From: Candidatus Saccharimonadota bacterium
Lineage (GTDB): Bacteria; Patescibacteriota; Saccharimonadia; Saccharimonadales; Saccharimonadaceae
Reading direction: 5' to 3'
Length of the DNA stretch: 64,000 nt
NCBI GenBank assembly: GCA_030445265.1
Contig: JAUCSC010000001.1
Span: 418,494-482,493, forward strand
A program made the position numbers and the translations under genes. The notes below the pieces were generated by a model. That model ran no database searches. It saw only the letters and a list, made by a program, of their open reading frames with translations, and was not told the DNA's origin. Of this stretch, positions 17,458 to 25,071 are shown piece after piece. Positions within the stretch are counted from its first letter, which is position 1. Every line of letters begins with the position of its first letter.

Positions 17458-18605
17458 CGAGCGCGCAGATGGACATCGGTGGTTGTGACGGGACGATTCT
17501 TCCACGTCACCGACTTGGTAAGATAGCGCCCGGTACTGACAATGAGAATAACCAGCTCCTGCAAAACAGTCAGTGGCCATAGAAACGCCGCCAACCACCA
17601 GGCTTTACGCCATACTTGGGACAGATACATCGCGTACACGGCCGTATAGAGCAAATAAGTTGATAGCGCCAGCCAATGAAGTGCTGAGAATATCGTGTAC
17701 AAGGCACCGATCAACGTCACGACTGGCGATAAAAGTATAAGTAGGCCGATACACCCGAGTGTCGCCCGCCAGACGCGTCCGCCGATCAAGGGAAATGACA
17801 GTCGGACACTGGTATCGACTTGTGATTGCCACTTCTTTTCATAGCTGACCGCTATCAGCGGTGTCCCAATGAGAAAGCGGTAGGCGTTTCGTGCCATCAA
17901 CCTCGAAGAGTACTGAGCTTCTGGTTGTATTGCCTCCTTAAACGGCGTAAAGCCATCGAATTCGTCTGTAAGGACACTCCGCTTTATCATCCAGGCATTG
18001 CTCGCCGTAGCAGGGGAATGATGACTATGAAGTACCAGCTCCCAAAAATAGCGAAGGGGACTAAAGATAACGCTCAATCGCCAGCCATCTTCACGGCGCG
18101 GTAGCACCGATACCATCTCGGCATTTTCCTGGCGTGCATAAGCCACCAGCTCTTCAATCGTATCAGGTCCGATCTGCGTGTCGACATCGACGAAAAGAAT
18201 ATAGCTGCCGCTGGCTTCCTCCAGCAAACCCTGGAGGGCATGATTCTTGCCAAGCCAGCCAACAGGCAGCGGACTTCCTTCCACAAAGCGAACGCCAGCG
18301 CTGGCAAATGACTTGATGAGTACTGAGGTCTTATCGGCTGAGCTGTCATCAAGCACAATGATTTCCAGTTTTGGATAGCGGCTCGCAATCACGTTCTCGA
18401 GACAGGCGGTAAGCGCATGCATCTCATTTCTCGCTGGTATACAGACCGACACACTCGGTAAATCGTCCACCAGACTGCGAGCGGTGATAAGCTTCTTCAT
18501 TTTGAAATGATTATGAGCGTAGGACAGTTTGCTCATTATAGATATGCCGACCAGGATAAGGGCCATGAATAGTGCGATGAGAACAATAACCATTGCCTTT
18601 ATCAT
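17454..18605 (-). CDS. Family 2-like glycosyltransferase with membrane segments
   Basis: A hydrophobic N-terminal anchor (residues 1-22) is followed by a GT-A domain: VSVCIPARNE near 50, IIVLDDSSAD near 80 and FVDVDTQIG near 135. A C-terminal region with about three transmembrane segments follows, as in processive or polyprenol-linked glycosyltransferases. It probably builds envelope glycans or glycolipids at the membrane. A longer frame exists to 18782, but it would overlap the secE promoter and leader. ATG 18605 begins right at the membrane anchor. Confidence 0.85.
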   Translation of the reverse strand: MIKAMVIVLIALFMALILVGISIMSKLSYAHNHFKMKKLITARSLVDDLPSVSVCIPARNEMHALTACLENVIASRYPKLEIIVLDDSSADKTSVLIKSFASAGVRFVEGSPLPVGWLGKNHALQGLLEEASGSYILFVDVDTQIGPDTIEELVAYARQENAEMVSVLPRREDGWRLSVIFSPLRYFWELVLHSHHSPATASNAWMIKRSVLTDEFDGFTPFKEAIQPEAQYSSRLMARNAYRFLIGTPLIAVSYEKKWQSQVDTSVRLSFPLIGGRVWRATLGCIGLLILLSPVVTLIGALYTIFSALHWLALSTYLLYTAVYAMYLSQVWRKAWWLAAFLWPLTVLQELVILIVSTGRYLTKSVTWKNRPVTTTDVHLRAR

Positions 18606-18610
18606 ACACC

Positions 18611-18639
18611 TTGACGGAGGTCGCTCCAACAGGTATAGT
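18611..18639 (+). promoter_or_regulatory. Strong sigma70-type promoter of secE-nusG
   Basis: TTGACG (18611-18616) and TATAGT (18634-18639) are spaced exactly 17 bp apart. Transcription should begin near 18646, giving a leader of about 40 nt that contains the hairpin at 18649-18668. Confidence 0.7.
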
Positions 18640-18648
18640 AGTCTTGAC

Positions 18649-18668
18649 AGTCTGCAAACAAGCAGACT
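18649..18668 (+). promoter_or_regulatory. 5'-leader hairpin ahead of secE
   Basis: The seven-base arms AGTCTGC (18649-18655) and GCAGACT (18662-18668) enclose AAACAA. The hairpin sits at the extreme 5' end of the predicted secE mRNA and ends 8 nt before the GGAG of the start. It could protect the mRNA end or modulate translation. Confidence 0.45.
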
Positions 18669-18686
18669 TTTAAATTGGAGAAAAAA

Positions 18687-19028
18687 GTGGCGAAAAAAGA
18701 GCGTGAGGTTGTTAAAGCAGCAGACGAGCCGCGAATCACAAGGGTGAAAGCCGTTGAGACTGCGCCTCGTATCAAGAAGCAATCTAATAAAGCATCGAAA
18801 AGCGTTGCCCGTACCAAACGTCCTACGCCTAAAATTTTTACTCCTTTTGTATCGCTTGGCGGTTACTTTAAGGGAGCATGGGAAGAGCTACGACAAGTTC
18901 GCTGGCCGACCCGTCGCGCAACCTGGAGTCTCACAGGAGCTGTTCTGGCTTTCACAGCATTTTTCGTCATCTTGATTTTACTTCTCGATGCCGGATTCAA
19001 ATTACTATTTGATTTAATTCTTAAATAA
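18687..19028 (+). CDS. secE: Preprotein translocase subunit SecE
   Basis: SecE is the small clamp subunit of the SecYEG channel. The C-terminal half holds the family hallmark (GAWEELRQVRWPTRRAT) followed by one transmembrane helix. The first 55 residues are a highly basic Lys/Arg/Ala extension, longer than in minimal SecE. The start is GTG 18687, with GGAG at 18677-18680 spaced 6 nt; the TTG at 18675 lies inside that binding site and is unlikely. It is followed 11 bp later by nusG, the classical pairing. Confidence 0.93.
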   Translation: MAKKEREVVKAADEPRITRVKAVETAPRIKKQSNKASKSVARTKRPTPKIFTPFVSLGGYFKGAWEELRQVRWPTRRATWSLTGAVLAFTAFFVILILLLDAGFKLLFDLILK

Positions 19029-19039
19029 GGAACGACGAC

Positions 19040-19585
19040 ATGGCTAATAATCGATATGATTCATCCCGACAATGGTACGCAATCCACACTTACAGTGGCT
19101 ATGAAGAAAAAGTAGCAGATAACATCCGCCAGCGCATTAATGCAGTCGACATGGCCGACAAGATTTTTGACGTTATGGTTCCAAAAGAAAAGCAAATCGA
19201 AATCAAGAACGGCAAACGTAAAGTGGTCGAGAAAAAGATTTTCCAAGGTTACGTCCTCGTCGAGATGAAGCTGACCGACGAGACATGGTACATCGTCCGC
19301 AATACGCCTGGTGTGACCGGCTTCGTCGGCACCAGCACTCAGCCGACACCAGTATCTGATGGCGAGATCAGTAAGATCAAAAAGCGCATGGGCGTCGAAG
19401 ACCCAAAGCACTTCATCGACTTTACCGAAGGCGAAGTAGTCAGTATTACTGATGGGCCATTTAAAGGCTTTGATGGTGCGATTAGCGAAATCGATAATCA
19501 AAAGGGAAAGGTCAAAGTCATGGTCAGCATGTTTGGCCGCGATACATCAGTCGAGCTAGACGCATTGCAGGTTAAAAAAGTATAA
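19040..19585 (+). CDS. nusG: Transcription termination/antitermination factor NusG
   Basis: The NGN domain begins WYAIHTYSGYEEKV (residue 12), with IFQGYVLVEM and VRNTPGVTGFVG. The C-terminal KOW domain reads GPFKGFDGAISEID and KVKVMVSMFGR. NusG binds RNA polymerase and links it to Rho or the ribosome. Length is 181, which is normal. It follows secE in one transcript and is closed by an intrinsic terminator. Confidence 0.97.
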   Translation: MANNRYDSSRQWYAIHTYSGYEEKVADNIRQRINAVDMADKIFDVMVPKEKQIEIKNGKRKVVEKKIFQGYVLVEMKLTDETWYIVRNTPGVTGFVGTSTQPTPVSDGEISKIKKRMGVEDPKHFIDFTEGEVVSITDGPFKGFDGAISEIDNQKGKVKVMVSMFGRDTSVELDALQVKKV

Positions 19586-19600
19586 TTTTTAGGGCGTATT

Positions 19601-19629
19601 AAAAATCCGCCAGATTTTGGCGGTTTTTT
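19601..19629 (+). terminator. Intrinsic terminator after nusG
   Basis: The stem CCGCCA (19607-19612)/TGGCGG (19618-19623) has a GATTT loop and is followed by six T. Flanking A and T runs extend the stem. It separates nusG from the ribosomal protein genes that usually follow directly. Confidence 0.85.
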
Positions 19630-19711
19630 ATTGTAATGCTTATGGCTAGGGTGTATATTCAATTGCAATGTGTATTACTGCACGACAAGAAATAACATAT
19701 GTATAAATTCG

Positions 19712-19739
19712 TAAGTCCGAGGTTTCGGACTTATTTTTT
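19712..19739 (+). terminator. Terminator-like hairpin directly before the 19754 gene
   Basis: TAAGTCCGA (19712-19720) and TCGGACTTA (19725-19733) pair perfectly around a GGTT loop and are followed by a T run. The next gene's AAAGGGG and ATG 19754 start only a few bases later. It may be a second nusG terminator, an attenuator, or, if a TATAAA at 19702-19707 is the -10, a protective 5'-end hairpin. Confidence 0.6.
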
Positions 19740-19753
19740 ATAAAGGGGTTAGT

Positions 19754-20149
19754 ATGGATAAAAGAACATCGGAGCTCATAATACCTGTCATTGATTGCGA
19801 GTCGGATCGCATCATTACTCTACAGAACGGCAGACTCATAAGTACTGAGGAAAACCCAGATGTTGGTGCCGAGAAGCGAGCAAAAGCATTTCTTAGCCGG
19901 ATGGGTCTTCGAAGAGTAAAAGCCCTTGGACCTATTGCTAACGAAGAAAATGTCGATGTGTATGCACTATATCTTCCTGTCGGCGAAAAACTTGAACAGC
20001 TCCCGCGAACTCCAGTAATGGTCCTCAGCCAGTGGGGAATCGATCAGTATTTTAAAAGTCAGAAACACCAGAATTCATTGGACTTCCAACTCGTAGAAAC
20101 AGCCCTTCAAAAATTACATCATCCTCTTGTTTCCACACGGATAGCATAG
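19754..20149 (+). CDS. Hypothetical 131-residue protein
   Basis: I recognise no family. The protein is soluble, with a beta-rich N-terminus (LIIPVIDCESDRIITLQNG) followed by helical segments. AAAGGGG lies 5 nt before the ATG, directly after a terminator-like hairpin. It sits between nusG and rplK, where most bacteria have nothing, and so is an insertion in an otherwise conserved gene string. Codon use is like that of its neighbours. Confidence 0.7.
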   Translation: MDKRTSELIIPVIDCESDRIITLQNGRLISTEENPDVGAEKRAKAFLSRMGLRRVKALGPIANEENVDVYALYLPVGEKLEQLPRTPVMVLSQWGIDQYFKSQKHQNSLDFQLVETALQKLHHPLVSTRIA

Positions 20150-20192
20150 CTTGATAAAAAGCCTCTCATCTGTTATTATATGTTAGTTACGC

Positions 20193-20221
20193 ACTAAATA
20201 TCGCTTCAACTAATATTTAGT
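20193..20221 (+). promoter_or_regulatory. Leader hairpin upstream of rplK
   Basis: The arms ACTAAATAT (20193-20201) and ATATTTAGT (20213-20221) form a perfect 9-bp AT-rich stem with an 11-nt loop, ending 13 nt before the rplK ATG and abutting AAGGA. TATTAT near 20174 is a plausible -10. It may gate ribosome access. Confidence 0.45.
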
Positions 20222-20234
20222 ACAAGGAAAAATT

Positions 20235-20660
20235 ATGGCTAAGAAAATTATTGGTAATCTAAAACTGCGTATCCCTGCGGGACGCGCTACTGCTGGTCCT
20301 CCAGTCGGTTCGACTCTCGGACAATGGGGTCTTAACATGATGGATTTCATCAACCCATTCAACGAAGGAACCAAAGATCTTATGGGCAAGGACGTGATTG
20401 TACACATCCAAGTCTTTGAAGATCGTACGTTTACGTGGAAATCACTCGGTCAGCCAGTTGATGATATGATCCGTGAACGCGCCGGCATCCAAAAGGGAAG
20501 CGGCAAGCCGCACGCCGAAAAAGTAGGCAAAATCTCTCGTGCGCAGCTCGAGGAAATCGCTGAAATCAAGAAAGACCAGCTCAATGCCATCGATGTCGAT
20601 GGTCGAGTAAAGGTCATCGCCGGTACCGCTCGCTCAATGGGCGTCGACGTCACCGAATAA
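20235..20660 (+). CDS. rplK: 50S ribosomal protein L11
   Basis: L11 binds 23S rRNA at the GTPase-associated centre and contacts elongation factors. The N-terminal domain shows KLRIPAGRATAGPPVGSTLGQWGLN with the conserved prolines; the C-terminal RNA-binding domain ends GTARSMGVDV. The 141-residue length is standard. It has its own promoter and terminator and is separated from rplA by about 190 bp, unlike the usual rplK-rplA operon. Confidence 0.97.
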   Translation: MAKKIIGNLKLRIPAGRATAGPPVGSTLGQWGLNMMDFINPFNEGTKDLMGKDVIVHIQVFEDRTFTWKSLGQPVDDMIRERAGIQKGSGKPHAEKVGKISRAQLEEIAEIKKDQLNAIDVDGRVKVIAGTARSMGVDVTE

Positions 20661-20677
20661 TCACTCAAGATGATTGC

Positions 20678-20710
20678 AATATGCCACGGTAATACGTGGC
20701 ATATTTTTTT
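20678..20710 (+). terminator. Intrinsic terminator after rplK
   Basis: The eleven-base arms AATATGCCACG (20678-20688) and CGTGGCATATT (20695-20705) enclose GTAATA and are followed by a run of T. It uncouples rplK from rplA. Confidence 0.85.
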
Positions 20711-20754
20711 AGTCAAAGTTCGCGTATGTCTTCACTGCCCAGTTGCTTGGGACA

Positions 20755-20782
20755 TTGTTAAATCGGATTTTTGTGCTATAAT
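20755..20782 (+). promoter_or_regulatory. Promoter of rplA
   Basis: TTGTTA (20755-20760), a 16-bp spacer and TATAAT (20777-20782) with an extended TGC just upstream. The leader from about 20789 to 20851 contains GGGAGCAC and a facing GTGC, so a small L1-binding autoregulatory stem is possible but not demonstrated. Confidence 0.6.
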
Positions 20783-20851
20783 TAACAGATAAGCAATCAA
20801 TGATGGGAGCACCTCAGCAGTGCGTTACTACCACAGAAAGGATACACAACT

Positions 20852-21856
20852 ATGGCTAAGAAAGCCGACTTGCTCGAACGAGCAAAAGAACTGGGTCTGA
20901 AAGTGACCGCAAACAATACGATCGCCGAGATCGAAGCAGCTATTAACACGGCCGGAGCAGTTAATGTCGAAGCCGAGATCGTCAAAGAAGAGAAGGCCGA
21001 AGTAACCGTGGCTAAAGCTGGCAAGCGAAGTGCAAAATCACTTCGAGAAGCCGAAGAAGAAGTTGAAAAGGAAGCTCGCAAGGCCGTTGGCGACACAGCG
21101 CCTCAGTCTGAAGACGCTGAGCAGACTACAGTCACCAAAGGGCCTCGTCCTGTCACGCGACCACTCGTCGAGCGACGCGGCAAAGGCTACCGCGAAGCAG
21201 CCGCAAAAGTTGACGCAACCAAGCATTATACGCTTACTGAAGCCGCTGCGCTTGCCGCCGAAACCAGCCCAAGTAAGTTTGATGCCAGCGTTGAAGTTCA
21301 CGTCCGTCTGGGCGTTGACCCACGCCAGGCTGATCAGAATGTTCGTGCCACCGTCAGCTTGCCACATGGTACCGGTAAAACGATCCGCGTTGCTGTCTTT
21401 GCCCCAGAAGCTGATCATGCTGCCGCTACATCTGCTGGTGCCGACATCGTAGGTGACGAAGAACTTTTGAAGCAGCTGGATAAAGAAGACCTCAACTTTG
21501 ACATCCTCGTGGCTACCCCCCAGTACATGCCACGCCTTGGTAAGTACGCTCGGCTGCTTGGTCCACGTGGCCTAATGCCAAACCCAAAGAGTGGTTCCGT
21601 TGCTACTGACGTCGCTAAAGCAGTCAAGGATGCAAAGGCTGGACGTGTCGAATACCGCGTCGACAAGCAAGCTATTGTTCACTTGGCTATCGGTAAGGTG
21701 AGTTTCGGCGCAAAGAAGATTGAAGAAAACGCCCGTGTGTTCTTCGACAGTCTTATCGCCCAGAAGCCTGCAAGTGTGAAGTCGGTCTACATTAAGTCGA
21801 TCAGCATCAGTACCACGCAAGGTCCTGGCATAAAGCTAGAAAACAATATCGGATAG
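20852..21856 (+). CDS. rplA: 50S ribosomal protein L1 with a long N-terminal extension
   Basis: From about residue 108 the protein matches L1 along its whole length (KVDATKHYTLTEA, DQNVRATVSLPHGTGK, GPRGLMPNPKSGSV). L1 forms the mobile stalk that releases E-site tRNA and often represses its own operon. The normal length is about 230; here there are 334 residues. The extra N-terminus has a short helical module at 5-32 resembling SAP/HeH-type nucleic-acid-binding motifs, then a Lys/Glu-rich linker. GAAAGGA precedes the ATG. A bidirectional terminator follows. Confidence 0.95.
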   Translation: MAKKADLLERAKELGLKVTANNTIAEIEAAINTAGAVNVEAEIVKEEKAEVTVAKAGKRSAKSLREAEEEVEKEARKAVGDTAPQSEDAEQTTVTKGPRPVTRPLVERRGKGYREAAAKVDATKHYTLTEAAALAAETSPSKFDASVEVHVRLGVDPRQADQNVRATVSLPHGTGKTIRVAVFAPEADHAAATSAGADIVGDEELLKQLDKEDLNFDILVATPQYMPRLGKYARLLGPRGLMPNPKSGSVATDVAKAVKDAKAGRVEYRVDKQAIVHLAIGKVSFGAKKIEENARVFFDSLIAQKPASVKSVYIKSISISTTQGPGIKLENNIG

Positions 21857-21871
21857 TCGTCGCTATCAAAT

Positions 21872-21903
21872 AAAAAAACCGTCGGGTACCCGACGGTTTT
21901 TTT
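21872..21903. terminator. Bidirectional terminator between rplA and the 21916 gene
   Basis: The element is a perfect 32-nt palindrome centred on GTAC, with A7 on the left, the core CCGTCGGGTACCCGACGG and T7 on the right. It works in either direction and serves two convergent genes. Confidence 0.9.
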
Positions 21904-21915
21904 ATATCGTAATGA

Positions 21916-22542
21916 TTACATGAAGTGGAGAAGAGCCTGCGGTTTAAGATGCGCGAGAGCCTCGAGCGCCCGGCTTCCAAGTCCTTGTCTCACTTTTGGT
22001 GTGACGGCTACTTCGGCCTCAGCTACATTATAACTGCCCTCAGCTAAATCAATTTCAAGAAGTGCATCGAAATAGTCAAGATACTGCGGATGAATCTCCG
22101 TACGAAGGAGCATTGCTGATTGCTTGCGGCTCTCTATGACTTCGGGGTCGCAGTCAAGAACAGCGATGTAGTCATCCATATGCTGCTGAGACCTTCTTCG
22201 ACGTTCAGCCATAATTTCGGCGAAGTCAACACTGGTCCTATCCTCGTTCTTAAAGCCGAAGGTGATGATTTCTGCAGCCTCACGGCTGACTTCGACCTCT
22301 TGAGTATATAATTCAGGATTACCTAAATGAGAAAGAGTATTAATCTGAGACCGGCAGACCGCCTGCGCTAATGTCGGTTCAGTATCTTGCCCTAAGACAA
22401 AATTACAATTTTTGCTGCTATTTTGAAGAGCAAACTCCATGATTTCAATATGTTTGTCTATACGTTGCTTTAGTTTTGCTTGTTCGGTTTCGCTGTGGGT
22501 TTGTACTTGGACTTCACCGGTAATTGCTGTTTTTAGACTCAT
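21916..22542 (-). CDS. Hypothetical 208-residue protein
   Basis: I recognise no family. It is soluble and largely helical, with a conspicuously basic MAERRRRSQQH patch near residue 115 and Cys at about 46, 63 and 131. The start is ATG 22542; an upstream GTG at 22548 would add two residues. It converges on rplA across the palindromic terminator and is part of the block separating rplA from rplJ. Confidence 0.7.
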   Translation of the reverse strand: MSLKTAITGEVQVQTHSETEQAKLKQRIDKHIEIMEFALQNSSKNCNFVLGQDTEPTLAQAVCRSQINTLSHLGNPELYTQEVEVSREAAEIITFGFKNEDRTSVDFAEIMAERRRRSQQHMDDYIAVLDCDPEVIESRKQSAMLLRTEIHPQYLDYFDALLEIDLAEGSYNVAEAEVAVTPKVRQGLGSRALEALAHLKPQALLHFM

Positions 22543-22757
22543 ATACACACTCTTTTTTGTTAGCTTTTATCTCGTTGGTTTGTATTTTATAAATACGCCT
22601 ACCCCCAGTTTGCTCCTCGCCTAAAATGAAGTCAACCACTTTTGTGAAATATGTTACTTATGTTTAGAGGATTATAGGTATATAGGAAGTCGTACGGTAA
22701 AATGGAGCGAAGGGTGGGTGAACATTTCGAGTTTACCCCATTGATCTTGGAGACATG

Positions 22758-23516
22758 ATGTCTACTGAAGATGATGAGAAAAAGGAAAAGGCGGAGATCG
22801 TTTTACGATCTGACGTCGTCGTGGAGTTGGTGCGCTCCAGCGCGCATGACTCCGACGTGCTGTTCGCAGCCCGTGTTTCGACGCAGGGCGAGCAGACGCT
22901 CGATGACGCTCAGAAGGATCCAGCGGAAATCGAGAAGGCCGACCGTGGGCTCATCAACTACTTGATGCGCGACCGCCACGGCTCACCGTTCGAGCACAAC
23001 TCGATGACCTTCTACGTCCAGGCGCCGATCTTCGTCTTCCGGGAGTTCATGCGCCACCGCATCGCCAGCTACAACGAAGAGAGTGGACGCTACCGCGAGA
23101 TGCGTCCCACCTTCTACACACCGGCTCCCGAGCGGAACCTGGTGCAGGTCGGCAAGCCAGGGGCGTACAACTTCGTCCCTGGCGCGCCCGAGCTGACTGA
23201 ACTGGTCGGTGAGGAGGTCGAGGCTGTCGTGACGGCCGCATACGGGGCATACCAACGCATGCTGGCCGCGGGCATCGCCCGTGAGGTAGCTCGCATCGTG
23301 CTGCCGCTCAACCTCTACTCGTCGATGTACGTCACGATGAACGCACGGGCGCTGATGAACTTCCTGTCGCTTCGCACGAAGCGAGAGGGGACTCACTTCC
23401 CGTCGTTCCCGCAGCGAGAGATCGAGATGGTGGCTGAGAAGATGGAGGAGTTCTGGAAAGAGCTCATGCCCATCACCTACGCCGCCTTCGACGGCAACGG
23501 TCGTGTCTCTCCGTAG
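22758..23516 (+). CDS. thyX: Flavin-dependent thymidylate synthase ThyX
   Basis: ThyX makes dTMP from dUMP using methylene-tetrahydrofolate, FAD and NADPH. The ThyX motif RHRIASYNEESGRY (residues 99-112) and a C-terminal FLSLRTKREG stretch are present. Length is typical. The gene is strikingly GC-rich, especially at third positions (long runs of GAG, CTC, GCC, ATC codons), unlike its neighbours, which suggests transfer from a high-GC, actinobacterium-like source. Two adjacent ATGs (22755 and 22758) follow GGAG at 22749-22752; the second has the better spacing. It heads a dTTP pathway cluster with dcd and tmk. Confidence 0.95.
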   Translation: MSTEDDEKKEKAEIVLRSDVVVELVRSSAHDSDVLFAARVSTQGEQTLDDAQKDPAEIEKADRGLINYLMRDRHGSPFEHNSMTFYVQAPIFVFREFMRHRIASYNEESGRYREMRPTFYTPAPERNLVQVGKPGAYNFVPGAPELTELVGEEVEAVVTAAYGAYQRMLAAGIAREVARIVLPLNLYSSMYVTMNARALMNFLSLRTKREGTHFPSFPQREIEMVAEKMEEFWKELMPITYAAFDGNGRVSP

Positions 23517-23537
23517 AGAAGGGGAATAAACAACCTC

Positions 23538-23590
23538 GATGAGTTGGCTTGATGAACGAACGTTCGTCGCTGGCTCATCGGGTCAACTCA
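23538..23590 (+). other. Complex inverted repeats in the thyX-dcd spacer
   Basis: A perfect 12-bp palindrome (ACGAACGTTCGT, 23556-23567) is nested between two alternative outer stems: GATGAG (23538-23543) with CTCATC (23574-23579), or TGAGTTG (23540-23546) with CAACTCA (23584-23590). The outer stems share bases and exclude each other. There is no T run, so it could be an I-shaped terminator of the actinobacterial kind or a structured leader of dcd. Confidence 0.45.
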
Positions 23591-23665
23591 TTGCTTAGCA
23601 ATAGTGATTATGCGATACTAAAGTGACAAAAAACGGACATACGTCTATTGCCTGGGGAGGTTTTA

Positions 23666-24388
23666 GTGAGCGTTTACAGTAATACTGATATTAAGGCTGC
23701 GGTTGCCGATGGTACGATTGTTTGCGTCCCGTTCAATGACAACTATGTCTCAGAAGCAAGTCTCGACTTTACGTTGGGGCATAATTTTTATAAACAAGAA
23801 TTTGAAGAAGAGGCACGGGTATATAATCCGTTCGACAAAGACGACGTCGATCGATACTTCAAAGGTCCGCTGCAAGCGATGCCGCATAAAGCCTGGTGTG
23901 AAAAAAATGGCTACAAACTATTTGATAATATTCCCGACGATCATCCGATCATCGTCCTGCGGCCCGGTGAGCGTATCCTGGCTCATACTCATGAATTTGT
24001 CGGCATTCGAGCGTACGGTGGCGCTTGTGAAGTAAAATCACGAAGCAGCTGGGGCAGAAACGGCGTGGCCGTCTGCTTTGACGCTGGCTGGATAGACCCT
24101 GGCTACGTCAACCGCATCACGCTTGAAATATATAACTTGAATCAACACGAATCGGTCGTCCTGCCGGTTGGTGAGCGTATCGGTCAGCTTATTTTTCATA
24201 CGACCGTCAGTCCAGTACAGGGTGACTATAGCGACGGACGCGGCGGTATAAGCGGCAAGTATCAACATACCTCTGACCTCGACGAGCTGATTCGCACCTG
24301 GTCACCCGAGCAAATGCTCCCACGCGCCTACAAAGATGCCCGTCGTCCCACCGTGGCTGTCAAAGGATTGCCCGCGGGTATTAAGTAG
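23666..24388 (+). CDS. dcd: dCTP deaminase
   Basis: The sequence shows the dCTP deaminase/dUTPase-like beta fold: SLDFTLGHNFY near residue 30, ILRPGERILAHTHEF, then KSRSSWGRNGV carrying the catalytic SSxGRxG motif, and GRGGISGKYQ near the end. It converts dCTP to dUTP (or to dUMP in bifunctional members), supplying ThyX. At 240 residues it is longer than E. coli Dcd (about 193), with an insert near 55-90. GTG 23666 is chosen because GGGGAGG ends 5 nt upstream; the upstream TTG at 23648 overlaps that site. Confidence 0.85.
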   Translation: MSVYSNTDIKAAVADGTIVCVPFNDNYVSEASLDFTLGHNFYKQEFEEEARVYNPFDKDDVDRYFKGPLQAMPHKAWCEKNGYKLFDNIPDDHPIIVLRPGERILAHTHEFVGIRAYGGACEVKSRSSWGRNGVAVCFDAGWIDPGYVNRITLEIYNLNQHESVVLPVGERIGQLIFHTTVSPVQGDYSDGRGGISGKYQHTSDLDELIRTWSPEQMLPRAYKDARRPTVAVKGLPAGIK

Positions 24389-25065
24389 TGGGCCTTTTCA
24401 TAGCATTAGAAGGCGGTGATGGATCCGGTAAAGGCACACAGGCAGCCCTGCTCGAGCAGTACTTCCAGGCGCAGGGTAAACATGTCCTCCATGTCAGTTT
24501 TCCTCGGCATGGCGAATTTTCTGCTATATATGTCCAAAAGTACCTCAATGGTGAATATGGCGCCGCTGATGATGTCCCAGGAGACCTAGCGAGCCTTCCA
24601 TATGCATTCGACCGCTATGCCGCGAGTTCAGAAATGAGGACAGTGCTGGAGAATGCAAGCGGCATCGTGATAGCCGATAGATATGTTGCCTCGAATTTAG
24701 CACACCAAGGCACAAAGTTTAGCAACGCCGACGATCGAAAATCGTTTTATGAACGCATGATGAAGACCGAATATGAAGTACTCGGCATACCAAAGCCTGA
24801 TATCAACATTGTATTAGTTGTCCCGACACATATAGCGCAGTCAAATGTCGACAAGAAAGCGGTGCGTTCGTATACCACCAAGAAACGTGACATACACGAG
24901 GCGGATGCGTCCCATTTAGAGCGGGCAAAAGCTAATTATGAAGAACTGACGCGGCTATACCCGGACAAATTTTTGGCCATCAACTGTACGGTTAACGATA
25001 CAAGTATGCGGTCTATCACTTCTATCCACACAGAGCTGCTTGAAAAAATAAAGATGGCTCGTTAG
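24388..25065 (+). CDS. tmk: Thymidylate kinase
   Basis: The P-loop (ALEGGDGSGKGTQ) lies at residues 6-18, the thymidylate kinase DRY-type motif at ADRYVASNLAHQ near 94, and a basic lid near 160. It phosphorylates dTMP to dTDP, completing the route dcd to thyX to tmk. The GTG start overlaps the dcd stop by one base (TAGTG), so translation is coupled. Its codon use is like the host's, in contrast to thyX. Confidence 0.93.
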   Translation: MGLFIALEGGDGSGKGTQAALLEQYFQAQGKHVLHVSFPRHGEFSAIYVQKYLNGEYGAADDVPGDLASLPYAFDRYAASSEMRTVLENASGIVIADRYVASNLAHQGTKFSNADDRKSFYERMMKTEYEVLGIPKPDINIVLVVPTHIAQSNVDKKAVRSYTTKKRDIHEADASHLERAKANYEELTRLYPDKFLAINCTVNDTSMRSITSIHTELLEKIKMAR

Positions 25066-25071
25066 AACCGC

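Noticed and set aside
18606..18782. N-terminal extension of the glycosyltransferase
   Set aside because: It runs antisense across the secE promoter and start, while ATG 18605 begins at the membrane anchor.
20789..20851. Full L1-binding mRNA site in the rplA leader
   Set aside because: GGGAGCAC with a facing GTGC is suggestive, but the complete asymmetric-loop motif could not be confirmed by eye.
22771..23396. Several frames overlapping thyX on both strands
   Set aside because: High GC removes stop codons from all frames; only the ThyX frame shows family motifs.
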